Source of the DNA: Clostridia bacterium
GTDB lineage: Bacteria > Bacillota_A > Clostridia > Oscillospirales > CAG-272
Reading direction: 5' to 3'
DNA length: 11,659 nt
Assembly: GCA_017454075.1 (NCBI GenBank)
Contig: JAFTDQ010000037.1
Location: forward strand, 1-11,659
The notes under the pieces were generated by a model that saw nothing but the letters and a program-made list of their open reading frames with translations, did not search any database and was not told the origin of the DNA. Both the position numbers and the translations under genes were made by a program. Of the stretch, positions 1 through 6,439 are shown piece by piece. The stretch's first letter is position 1; each line of letters starts with the position of its first letter.

Positions 1-332
1 ACCGTGACGGTACCTGCCGATCCTACCCGCGCGGCTGACGAGACTTACACCTACACCTTCGCAGGATGGGATCCGGCGGTCGTAACGACGGTAGCGGGCG
101 CTGCCACCTACACGGCGACCTACACTCCGACCTACATCGAGTACGAGATCAAGTTCGTCGACTACGACGGCACCGAGATCAGCAAGACCAACTACCATTA
201 CGGCGACACCGTGACGGTACCTGCCGATCCTACCCGTGCGGCTGACGAGACTTACACCTACACCTTCGCAGGATGGGATCCGGCGGTCGTAACGACGGTA
301 GCGGGCGCTGCCACCTACACGGCGACGTACAC
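1..332 (+). repeat. 207-bp tandem repeat encoding InlB-type beta modules
   Basis: Bases 1-125 recur at 208-332 with two differences that I can count (C30/T237 and C120/G327), both synonymous. The period is 207 bp, or 69 codons. The left copy is cut by the window edge, so further copies probably lie upstream. Identity stops sharply after 125/332, where the second copy passes into the next domain. Synonymous-only differences suggest recent duplication or gene conversion under protein-level constraint. Confidence 0.9.
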
Positions 333-879
333 CGCAGTTCCGAAGATCTATCCCGAGATCGATCATCCCACGACCGCCGTTGACGACGTTATCAAGGGAT
401 ACAGGATCGACACAGCGAACAAGCTGATAATTCTCGACGTCCTCGATCCCGCGAGCATCACCGATCCTTCAAAGGCGGGCTACGGAATCACAGTCAAGAC
501 CTTTACCGAGCGCGTTAAATTCGCTGTCAGAAACTATGACACGGTAAGCGTAACCGCCAAGGCGGGCGGCGCCACGCTCGGAGAAAACGATCTCGTTCCG
601 ACCGGCGCGGATATCACCGTAACGGCCAGCAACGAAAACGGTTCGGTCTCGCTGACCTATCACGTCATAATTCTCGGCGACACCAACTGCAACGGACGTA
701 TCGACGCGGGCGACGCTCAGCTCATGCTCAGCCACTACTTCGGAACTTCGCTCCTTACGGGCGACGCTCTGATCGCGGCCGATACCAACCTCAACGGCGG
801 AGTTGACTCCGGCGACGCAGTCAAGAACACCGTCAAGTTCAACCGTCCCGCCGACTATGTGTCGCTGCTGACGGCTTAA
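1..879 (+). CDS. Secreted repeat protein with C-terminal type I dockerin (5' end outside window)
   Basis: The frame is open from base 1, so only the C-terminal 292 residues are seen. Residues 1-42 and 70-111 are two near-identical copies of a Tyr/Thr-rich beta module (YTYTFAGWDP...TYTATYT) joined by a linker containing KFVDYDGTEI; this is the pattern of InlB B-type / Listeria-Bacteroides repeats of extracellular proteins. Residues about 112-225 form a Val/Thr-rich, probably Ig-like region that I cannot name. Residues 226-292 are a type I dockerin: two calcium-binding F-hand segments, DTNCNGRIDAGD and DTNLNGGVDSGD, each with Asp/Asn at positions 1, 3, 5, 9 and 12. Dockerins bind cohesins, so the protein probably docks onto a surface or secreted partner. 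The stop lies 19 bases before the next gene, which has a cohesin-like domain. Catalytic or adhesive domains may lie upstream. Dockerin call is strong; the overall role is unknown. Confidence 0.88.
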   Translation, partial: TVTVPADPTRAADETYTYTFAGWDPAVVTTVAGAATYTATYTPTYIEYEIKFVDYDGTEISKTNYHYGDTVTVPADPTRAADETYTYTFAGWDPAVVTTVAGAATYTATYTAVPKIYPEIDHPTTAVDDVIKGYRIDTANKLIILDVLDPASITDPSKAGYGITVKTFTERVKFAVRNYDTVSVTAKAGGATLGENDLVPTGADITVTASNENGSVSLTYHVIILGDTNCNGRIDAGDAQLMLSHYFGTSLLTGDALIAADTNLNGGVDSGDAVKNTVKFNRPADYVSLLTA

Positions 880-898
880 CCTACCAGAGGAGGAAACT

Positions 899-1426
899 AT
901 GAAAAACACAATGAAAAAGGTTTCGATTCTCGTTGCGCTCGTGTTCGTGACGGCCGCGCTCCTTATTCCGGTAAGCGCGGAAGTCAAAACGACCGCCGGC
1001 GAGACCGTCACCGTGACCCTTGAATTCAATGCGGTCTACGGAATCGACGGGCAGCTCGACTTCTCAAACAAGGCGCTGTTCAGCACCGTTGACATCTCCT
1101 ACGATCCCGTGCTCGGCGGAAGCATAAACGACGCCGGTAAGGTCTATCTGTTCGGATCCGATCAGGTCGATCTGAAACTCATCGTAACCGCGACCGTCTC
1201 CGAGTCGGCGAAACCGGGAGACAAGTGCGTTGTCAGCTTTGCCGGTCAGTCGAGCGACCGTGACGGAAATATGAAAGACGCTTCGGTTTCGGAGACAGTC
1301 GTCATTGAGTCCGCCAACCCGGATTCCGGCGATATGGCTCTCAGCGCGATCGCGGTCGTGATCGCCGCCGTCGGGGCGTCCGCCGTAATCGCGGCCTCGA
1401 AGACCGTCTCCGACAAAAGACGCTGA
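899..1426 (+). CDS. Secreted, C-terminally anchored cohesin-like protein
   Basis: 175 residues. The start is set by AGGAGG at 888-893, five bases before ATG. A signal peptide covers residues 1-27 (basic MKNTMKK, hydrophobic core, cleavage likely after PVSA). Residues 28-138 are one beta-rich domain with features of cohesin folds (AGETVTVTLEF, YGIDGQLDFSN, FGSD, KPGDKCVVSF), close to the N-terminal domain of the next gene. The C-terminus has NPDSGD at 140-145, a hydrophobic segment about 147-166 and a basic tail KTVSDKRR. That layout resembles a variant cell-wall sorting signal (NPxTG type), although Ser in place of Thr makes simple membrane anchoring equally possible. Its position just after a dockerin gene suggests a cell-surface receptor for dockerin proteins. 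The cohesin assignment is by pattern only; an unrelated beta-sandwich adhesin is the alternative. Confidence 0.72.
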   Translation: MKNTMKKVSILVALVFVTAALLIPVSAEVKTTAGETVTVTLEFNAVYGIDGQLDFSNKALFSTVDISYDPVLGGSINDAGKVYLFGSDQVDLKLIVTATVSESAKPGDKCVVSFAGQSSDRDGNMKDASVSETVVIESANPDSGDMALSAIAVVIAAVGASAVIAASKTVSDKRR

Positions 1427-1470
1427 CGTAAAAACCGCGGAAGCGGAAATACCGTAATTTAAGTCCCGAA

Positions 1471-1503
1471 CCGTGGCTGCCGGCCTCAAACCGGCGGCCA
1501 CGG
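1471..1503 (+). promoter_or_regulatory. GC-rich intergenic hairpin, 13-bp stem
   Basis: The arms 1471-1483 and 1491-1503 pair along 13 positions (one G-U) around the 7-base loop CCTCAAA. No T-run follows, so it is not a standard intrinsic terminator. It sits in the 98-base gap between the two cohesin-like genes and ends about 20 bases before the next start. A role as partial terminator, RNA-stability element or processing site is possible. Confidence 0.55.
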
Positions 1504-1524
1504 TAGCGGGCGTTATAAGGCTCT

Positions 1525-2601
1525 ATGAGAAAAAGGCAAAAAAACTGCATATTGCTGATTGTGCTGACGCTCGCTTTTGTGATGAACGCGTCGACCGCAT
1601 TCGTTTCGGCGCTCGACGTTTATCCCGCCGGCAAGGCGACCGTAGAGTTCAGATATAACGGGATTTACGGCATTAACGGTCATTTCGAATTCAGCAATCC
1701 GTCGATAATCAAATCGGTCAGCTACGACACCAACAAGGCATTGTCCGGGAAAATCGAAAATGACAGGGTTTTTCTCTACGGCAGCGACGCGGCAAACCTG
1801 ATTATTTACGTCAGGATCGACCTCAAAGCAGACGCTCCGGTCGGGAGCATCTGCGACGTGAAATTCAATTTCGAAACGTCGAATAACGAGCTCGGACAGA
1901 TGTCTCCGAAGCAGGTCGACGTCGTAACAGTCAAAGTAGTTCAGAAGCCCGCCGAGCCGGTCATCGATTACACGGCTCTGAAGGCACAGATCGCCCGCGC
2001 GGACGGGCTTGACAGATCCGGCTATACTTCAAAGAGCTGGAGCGCCGTGGATACGGCGTATTCGAACGCGAAAAAACTTCTCAAATCAAAAAGTCAGAGC
2101 AGCGTGGACGCCGGCGCCGAGGCCCTTAAAAAAGCCATCGACGCGCTCGTTCCGCTCGACATGTCGCGGCTCCGCGAGGCGTATGACGACGCCATGAGGG
2201 CCGCCGATGAAATCAAGGCGACCGGAAGGTCGTGGTTTGAACTTCTCGACCTTATCAGACAGGCCGAGACGGTCCTCAGAGGGACCGACCAGGACGCTGC
2301 CGACGCGCTCGCTCCCCGGATCGAGGCGGAGGTCGCAAAACTCAGAAATCTGGAGGAAGATCCTCCCGAAACGGTCATTGTCACACGCGAGGTCGAGGTC
2401 ACTGTACCCGTCGAGGTGACGAAAATCGTCGAAAAAACCGTTGAGGTACCGACGGATCCCGAAGGACCGTTCTGCAATATACCGATGCACAGAGTGTGGC
2501 CCATACTGTTCGCCGTCACGGCCGCGCTCCTTATTCTGGCGATAATACTTTTAATAATCAAATTAAGAAAAGACACCGGGAACCCGGTTGAACATAAATA
2601 A
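1525..2601 (+). CDS. Surface protein: cohesin-like domain, FIVAR-like helices, Val/Glu stalk, C-terminal membrane anchor
   Basis: 358 residues. A weak AAGG at 1517-1520 precedes the ATG, whose product opens with a good signal peptide (MRKRQKNC then a hydrophobic core to about residue 29). Residues 32-139 parallel the mature domain of the previous gene (YGINGHFEFSN, VFLYGSD). Residues 148-212 match the FIVAR helical pattern (YTALKAQIARADGLD, YTSKSWSAVDTAY, ALKKAIDAL), and 213-278 look like a second, more divergent copy. Residues 283-310 are a Val/Glu/Thr repeat stalk (VEVTVPVEVTKIVEKT), then a transmembrane helix about 323-346 and a short basic tail with no sorting motif. The order suggests a stalked, membrane-held receptor whose cohesin-like head projects outward. 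FIVAR modules are common in extracellular proteins of Gram-positive bacteria. Ligand unknown; dockerin binding is inferred from context. Confidence 0.75.
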   Translation: MRKRQKNCILLIVLTLAFVMNASTAFVSALDVYPAGKATVEFRYNGIYGINGHFEFSNPSIIKSVSYDTNKALSGKIENDRVFLYGSDAANLIIYVRIDLKADAPVGSICDVKFNFETSNNELGQMSPKQVDVVTVKVVQKPAEPVIDYTALKAQIARADGLDRSGYTSKSWSAVDTAYSNAKKLLKSKSQSSVDAGAEALKKAIDALVPLDMSRLREAYDDAMRAADEIKATGRSWFELLDLIRQAETVLRGTDQDAADALAPRIEAEVAKLRNLEEDPPETVIVTREVEVTVPVEVTKIVEKTVEVPTDPEGPFCNIPMHRVWPILFAVTAALLILAIILLIIKLRKDTGNPVEHK

Positions 2602-2603
2602 CT

Positions 2604-2627
2604 GCGCGGGGCGCGTGGCCCGGGCGC
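2604..2627 (+). promoter_or_regulatory. GC-rich inverted repeat between genes
   Basis: The gap before the HD-GYP/EAL-like gene is almost entirely G and C. Outer arms GCGC at 2604-2607 and 2624-2627 can pair, with an inner GGG/CCC pairing after a bulge. No T-run follows. The element ends just before the ribosome binding site, so it could modulate translation or read-through. This is a weak structural call. Confidence 0.3.
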
Positions 2628-2628
2628 A

Positions 2629-2634
2629 AAGGAG
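2629..2634 (+). promoter_or_regulatory. Shine-Dalgarno supporting a TTG start
   Basis: AAGGAG lies nine bases before TTG at 2644. The first in-frame ATG is not until codon 58, inside the conserved HD-GYP-like domain, so the TTG is the better start. Confidence 0.75.
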
Positions 2635-2643
2635 AAGCTGATT

Positions 2644-4101
2644 TTGAACGAACAGGAATGGCAAAGAAAAGAATATGAAAGCTGGGACGACGCGTTCAGG
2701 GGTCTTTCCCCCGTTATAAGACAGCAGTCTGTCAGGATTGCCGAATATACTCAGACGATATTTACAGCCGCCTGCAGTTCCGAATTCGGCAAAAACGCGG
2801 GACCGAATTCATGTATGATAAACAGATATGCCGATACGGCGTTCAAATGCGGGCTTTATCATCAGATCGGAAAGGCGCTCGTGTCTCCCGAATATCAGAT
2901 ATACAAAAAAGATTTCTCAAAAGAAGAAAAAGAGCTTTACCGGAAATACACGACGGACGGCAGACAGCTCGTTGCCCGTCTTCAGGAGACGGGAGCGAGG
3001 GAAAAGCGCAAACGCACAGGCGAGGAGATCCCGACGAAGAAAATGCCCTGGCTCATGATCAGGGAGAGCTGCGAACAGCACATGGAGCGGTTCGACGGAA
3101 AAGGTTTTCCGCTTAAACTGTCCGGGAAGGACATAAGCCCGATCGCTCATATCGTCGGAATGGCGAAGGAACTCGACAGGGTCGCGTCCGAGACCAAATC
3201 CGAGACGCCCTTTGACGTTTCTCTGAAAAACATATACGGCAAAGCGGGTAAGGCGTGGGACCCCGAGCTCGTCGACGTTCTCCGCAAATGCGAGGACAAA
3301 TGCCGCGCCGTTTACGAAAAATTCGTTTACTACACCATGACCATCCCGAAGACCGTCCCGCTCGTCGTGAAGACTCAGGGAAGGCCGATGGGACTCAGAT
3401 ACCGCCCGATAGTGTCCTCGCCCGCCTCCGGGTCGAAAACCGTCGCATACGACGGGATCCCCTTCTTCGGGGGGATCGCCGGACGGCCGGGAGAGGTCGA
3501 ATCGGTCGACGAAGTCGATCAGATGATGAAGCGCACCGGGATAACGGAGAACGTTTCGTTCTATCTGTTCTACGAGGCGGCGGACGCGCTTTACAGAATG
3601 AAAAACTGCGGGATCGAGTGCAGCGGGATCATAATCAGGACGCTCCCGTCGTTCTTCCGCCTTCCGAGCAGACTTCAGCGCTTTGCGAGACTGTTTTCGG
3701 ATCAGCCGGTCGAAAAAAAGAAGCTCATGCTCGCGGTCCCGCCCGAGATATACTGTTCCGAAAGCAAAACGGTGAAGGAACTCCTGGCGCTCTATCTGAG
3801 AAACGGGATCGTGCTTGTCGCCGACGGCTGGGACCCCGGGAAATGCGAAACCTCCGCTCTGCGTGAAACCGGATTCGGGATAATTCGTCTCTCCGGCGGA
3901 TTTGCAGAGGTGCAGGACGCGCCGGACGTCGTTAAAAAGCTCGCCGCGGAGGGATTTTCCGTGATATGCGACAGCGTGCCGGACGACGTGACGGCGGACG
4001 CCCTCGCCGCCTGTGGGGCGGGATGCTTCAGCGGACCGGCTTCCGGGATAGAGAGCGACGAGGACGGCATGATCGCCTCCGCGCTCGCGAACGCGGACTG
4101 A
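2644..4101 (+). CDS. Degenerate HD-GYP plus EAL-like protein (probable c-di-GMP-type pseudoenzyme)
   Basis: 485 residues from a TTG start, no signal peptide or membrane segment, so cytosolic. Residues about 15-230 follow the HD-GYP phosphodiesterase layout: LYHQIGK (71-77) in place of LxHDIGK, QHMERFDGKGFP (145-156) in place of HHERxDGxGYP, IAHIVGMAKELD (167-178) where the family has a metal-binding Asp, and KAWDPELVDVL (203-213). The HD pair reads HQ and other ligand positions are lost. Residues about 253-480 follow an EAL domain: YRPIV (253-257), YDG (269-271) where EAL is expected, LMLAVPPE (361-368), GIVLVADGWD (388-397) for the DDFG region and SVPDDVT (444-450) for GVETxEQ. The catalytic residues of this half are also missing. 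A ligand-sensing or scaffold protein is therefore likelier than an active phosphodiesterase. It directly precedes the exported-protein genes (19-base gap), suggesting it controls them. Alternative: a broader stress or biofilm regulator. Confidence 0.72.
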   Translation: MNEQEWQRKEYESWDDAFRGLSPVIRQQSVRIAEYTQTIFTAACSSEFGKNAGPNSCMINRYADTAFKCGLYHQIGKALVSPEYQIYKKDFSKEEKELYRKYTTDGRQLVARLQETGAREKRKRTGEEIPTKKMPWLMIRESCEQHMERFDGKGFPLKLSGKDISPIAHIVGMAKELDRVASETKSETPFDVSLKNIYGKAGKAWDPELVDVLRKCEDKCRAVYEKFVYYTMTIPKTVPLVVKTQGRPMGLRYRPIVSSPASGSKTVAYDGIPFFGGIAGRPGEVESVDEVDQMMKRTGITENVSFYLFYEAADALYRMKNCGIECSGIIIRTLPSFFRLPSRLQRFARLFSDQPVEKKKLMLAVPPEIYCSESKTVKELLALYLRNGIVLVADGWDPGKCETSALRETGFGIIRLSGGFAEVQDAPDVVKKLAAEGFSVICDSVPDDVTADALAACGAGCFSGPASGIESDEDGMIASALANAD

Positions 4102-4120
4102 CTTCTCCGATGGTTGAGAA

Positions 4121-5251
4121 ATGAACAGGTACGGAGGCATTCCCGACGAGGTCCTGAAGTCCAGCGCCGGGGCCGACACCGGAGGGGAGAAACCCCACGG
4201 GCCGGGCATACCCGGAGCGCCCCCCGGAAAAACCGGTACGAAACAGAGGGGCCCGTTCAAGAAAAAACGCGCCGGCGTTGAGCTGACGCGCGAAGAAGTC
4301 GCCGAAATAAAAGAAGGCAGACGAGAGCTTCGCCGCCGTATGAAGGCGGGGAAGATATACACAAAAAAAGATTTTGAGCTTGTCGCGTCGAGCGAAGGGC
4401 TGTATTTTGACAAAAGGTCCGGGGGACTGCTCCTCTGGTTCTGGACCCACTGGCTCGGGCTGCTCGTCGGAGCGCTCATCGCGCTGCTGCTCATAATCTT
4501 CATATTCTCCACGGTCACGAGACTTCGCGGATATTACACTGTGAGCCTGTCCGAAGAGCTCCTGAAAGAAGGGTTCACGCTTTGTGAAAATCCTTCGTTC
4601 ACGAACCCGACGGTCGAGCTTATCGCTCCCGCCGCCGACGACGTCACATGTATTTCAATAAGAAGTCTTCCCGAGTATCTCGACAGGATCGACGGCTCGC
4701 ACAACGGACAGTACTTCGCGTACACTTATTATATACGGAACGAAGGAAAATCCCCCGCCGGGCTGAGATGGGATCTCAACCTGAGTTCGGAGACGAAAAA
4801 CCTCTCCGACGCCGTATGGGTCGCCCTTTACGTTGACGGAGATCTCCGGATCTACGCCGAAAAGGATAATAAGACCGGCGAAAGCGAGGCGCTCCCGCCG
4901 AAAGGGGACGACACGAGGGGATACCGGGCTCTCCCGATATCTTCCGGCTTCCGTGAAAACGGGCAGTTTGAGGTCGTCAAGACCGTCGGAGAGATCGATT
5001 ATCTCCGCGTAATACCCGACGTTTACGCTTCGGGAAGATCCGTGACCGGTGGGACGTTTGAAAACGTTCAGCCCGGGGATATACACAAGTACACGGTCGT
5101 TCTGTGGGTAGAGGGAGACGATCCCGACGCGGACAATTCAAAGATAGGCGGCAATCTCGGTATGGAAATGAGCTTCCGCCTGATCGAAGAAGAGGAATCC
5201 GAAAACGGATTCGCACAAAAATGGAAAAAATTCTGGGGCGCAGGCGCCTGA
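4121..5251 (+). CDS. Single-pass membrane protein with extracellular domain related to the TasA-like set
   Basis: 376 residues. The Shine-Dalgarno is weak (GAG in GGTTGAGAA), and translation may be coupled to the gene ending 19 bases upstream. Residues 1-102 are a cytosolic tail, first Pro/Gly-rich (PGIPGAPPGK) and then strongly basic and helical (RRELRRRMK). One transmembrane helix spans about 103-130, giving N-in, C-out topology with no T-Y-A-W cleavage motif, so it should stay anchored. The outer domain (about 135-360) ends with VVLWVEGDDPDADN (326-339) and GMEMSFRL, closely matching YIWLEGRDPDCF in the protein encoded at 8609. It is probably an uncleaved relative of the three substrates downstream and may be the base or membrane adaptor of the assembly. 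I do not recognise a named family; the similarity is by eye. Confidence 0.65.
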   Translation: MNRYGGIPDEVLKSSAGADTGGEKPHGPGIPGAPPGKTGTKQRGPFKKKRAGVELTREEVAEIKEGRRELRRRMKAGKIYTKKDFELVASSEGLYFDKRSGGLLLWFWTHWLGLLVGALIALLLIIFIFSTVTRLRGYYTVSLSEELLKEGFTLCENPSFTNPTVELIAPAADDVTCISIRSLPEYLDRIDGSHNGQYFAYTYYIRNEGKSPAGLRWDLNLSSETKNLSDAVWVALYVDGDLRIYAEKDNKTGESEALPPKGDDTRGYRALPISSGFRENGQFEVVKTVGEIDYLRVIPDVYASGRSVTGGTFENVQPGDIHKYTVVLWVEGDDPDADNSKIGGNLGMEMSFRLIEEEESENGFAQKWKKFWGAGA

Positions 5252-5259
5252 AGGTTTTT
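5237..5259 (+). terminator. Possible weak terminator-like hairpin at a gene end
   Basis: GGCG (5237-5240) can pair with CGCC (5245-5248) around CAGG, and a five-T run follows at 5255-5259. The stem is only 4 bp plus one G-U pair and overlaps the stop codon, so it would stop few polymerases. It may reduce read-through into the following gene. Confidence 0.25.
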
Positions 5260-5266
5260 ATAAAAA

Positions 5267-5281
5267 TCAGATCAAATCTGA
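5267..5281 (+). promoter_or_regulatory. Short hairpin beside a ribosome binding site
   Basis: TCAGAT and ATCTGA pair perfectly (6 bp) around the loop CAA. The hairpin ends just before the AAGG at 5285-5288 that serves the ATG at 5293. It could affect ribosome access, though a 6-bp AT-containing stem may arise by chance. Confidence 0.3.
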
Positions 5282-5292
5282 GGTAAGGAAAA

Positions 5293-6390
5293 ATGAAAAG
5301 AGAAGAAATGAGACGCAATATGCCTGAATTTGCGGGATCAAGGCACAAGCTCATCGTGGCTGTGTGCCTGCTCATGGTTTCCGCGATCATGCTGGTCACC
5401 ACGTCATACGCGTGGTACACTCTCTCTGTTGCGCCCGAAGCGAGGGACATCTCGACGTCCGTCGCCGGAAACGGCAGTCTTGAGATCGCGCTGATGGCAA
5501 AGAGCGGAGTGCTTTCCGAAATCACGTCGGGAAGAGCAGGCAACTACGCCGGAGGAACGGTCGCAGCAGACGCCGCAAACAGGACGTGGGGCAACCTCGT
5601 CATGCTGACCGACCCGTCGTACGGATTCGGAACGACCGGCATCGAACTCAAACCGATGCAGCTTGACACAACAAGTCTCGAGGCCGGCATCCCCGCTTTC
5701 GGTTATGACGGCAGAAACAGAGCGGATCTTGAAAACGCGTCGCTCTCGAGAAAAAGTTATAACACCGAGACTTCGAAGTTTGACGGCACCGATTACGGCG
5801 TTCGCGCGATAGTCGAGACCGTCGGGACTGAGATAACCACATACGGATTTGTGCTTGATTTTGCGTTCCGTCAGAACACGGCCGGGAGTCTCGTTCTCCA
5901 GAAGGACGGGATACAGCGCGTTTATAACGACGAAATGAACAATCCGGCGACCTCTCCGAATACACAGGGCGCCGGGAGCTTCATTGAGGTCGACGGCGGC
6001 TCGATTCCCGCCGACGCGATCACCGTCGCCTTCATTCAGAACTACGGAGTTTCCGACGCAAGCGCTGCAAAGACCCTCCTCGCGGTCGGCAGAGCCGGCA
6101 CAGACGGCAAAATAACGCTGAAGGACCCGTCGACCGGCGAAGATATCGAAGGCAACGTGCTCCTTCCGAGCATGGAAAGAAACACGGCGTATCAGATCAG
6201 CGCCGTCGTATGGCTTGACGGAAGCAAGACGACCGCCGCATCCTTCTCGTCCGACGCCGCAACGGTGACGGGCGTAAAGATCAACCTCCAGTTCGCGAGC
6301 GGCGCGGATCTCGTTCCGTTCGTTAACTCCGACCTCCACGATAATCCGCCCGCCCTCGTAACCGAAGCCGTCACGACGGCGGAGCCGTGA
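5293..6390 (+). CDS. TasA-like exported protein 1 with SipW-type signal peptide
   Basis: 365 residues. A basic N-terminus is followed by a hydrophobic core (about 20-37) and TSYAWYTLS (37-45), the pattern of SipW-dependent signal peptides (Thr-Tyr-Ala-Trp/Phe), with cleavage expected near the Ala. The mature protein is a beta-rich surface protein. Landmarks shared with the next gene are GNGSLEIAL (59-67), TWGNLVMLTDPSYG (98-111), YGFVLDFAFRQN (184-195), GIQRVY (206-211), TQGAGSF (224-230), VVWLDG (305-310) and LQFASGADLVP (332-342). The C-terminal 15 residues are a Pro/Thr-rich tail absent from its relatives. Known TasA and CotN-type proteins exported this way form biofilm fibres or coat structures, so a structural subunit role is likely but inferred. 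It is the compact member of the set and could be a main subunit. Confidence 0.72.
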   Translation: MKREEMRRNMPEFAGSRHKLIVAVCLLMVSAIMLVTTSYAWYTLSVAPEARDISTSVAGNGSLEIALMAKSGVLSEITSGRAGNYAGGTVAADAANRTWGNLVMLTDPSYGFGTTGIELKPMQLDTTSLEAGIPAFGYDGRNRADLENASLSRKSYNTETSKFDGTDYGVRAIVETVGTEITTYGFVLDFAFRQNTAGSLVLQKDGIQRVYNDEMNNPATSPNTQGAGSFIEVDGGSIPADAITVAFIQNYGVSDASAAKTLLAVGRAGTDGKITLKDPSTGEDIEGNVLLPSMERNTAYQISAVVWLDGSKTTAASFSSDAATVTGVKINLQFASGADLVPFVNSDLHDNPPALVTEAVTTAEP

Positions 6391-6392
6391 CG
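6369..6392 (+). promoter_or_regulatory. Hairpin straddling a stop codon
   Basis: CGTCACG (6369-6375) pairs with CGTGACG (6386-6392) in a 7-bp stem with a 10-base loop, and the TGA stop at 6388-6390 lies in the right arm. No strong T-run follows directly. It could shield the upstream message end or damp translational coupling; the stem is within coding sequence and may be incidental. Confidence 0.3.
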
Positions 6393-6426
6393 ACGGCATG
6401 CGCGGGTTTTGTGACACACGAACCGG

Positions 6427-6432
6427 AAGGAG
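6427..6432 (+). promoter_or_regulatory. Shine-Dalgarno that sets the start at 6440
   Basis: AAGGAG is seven bases from ATG 6440 but only one base from ATG 6434 and downstream of ATG 6398. The 6440 start gives a normal basic signal-peptide N-terminus (MSLFKKNRK). Confidence 0.75.
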
Positions 6433-6439
6433 AATGAAA

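Noticed and set aside
1471..1503. A rho-independent terminator between the cohesin-like genes.
   Set aside because: The stem is strong but no T-run follows, so it is listed only as a hairpin of unknown role.
2917..4518. A 533-codon open frame on the minus strand.
   Set aside because: It is antisense to the HD-GYP/EAL-like gene and the start of the next gene. The plus-strand products have clear family motifs, while this frame gives an Arg/Pro-rich product with no recognisable domain. GC-rich codons commonly open the opposite strand.
6398..6439. An upstream start for the large TasA-like protein.
   Set aside because: AAGGAG at 6427-6432 is correctly spaced only for ATG 6440, which gives a normal signal peptide.
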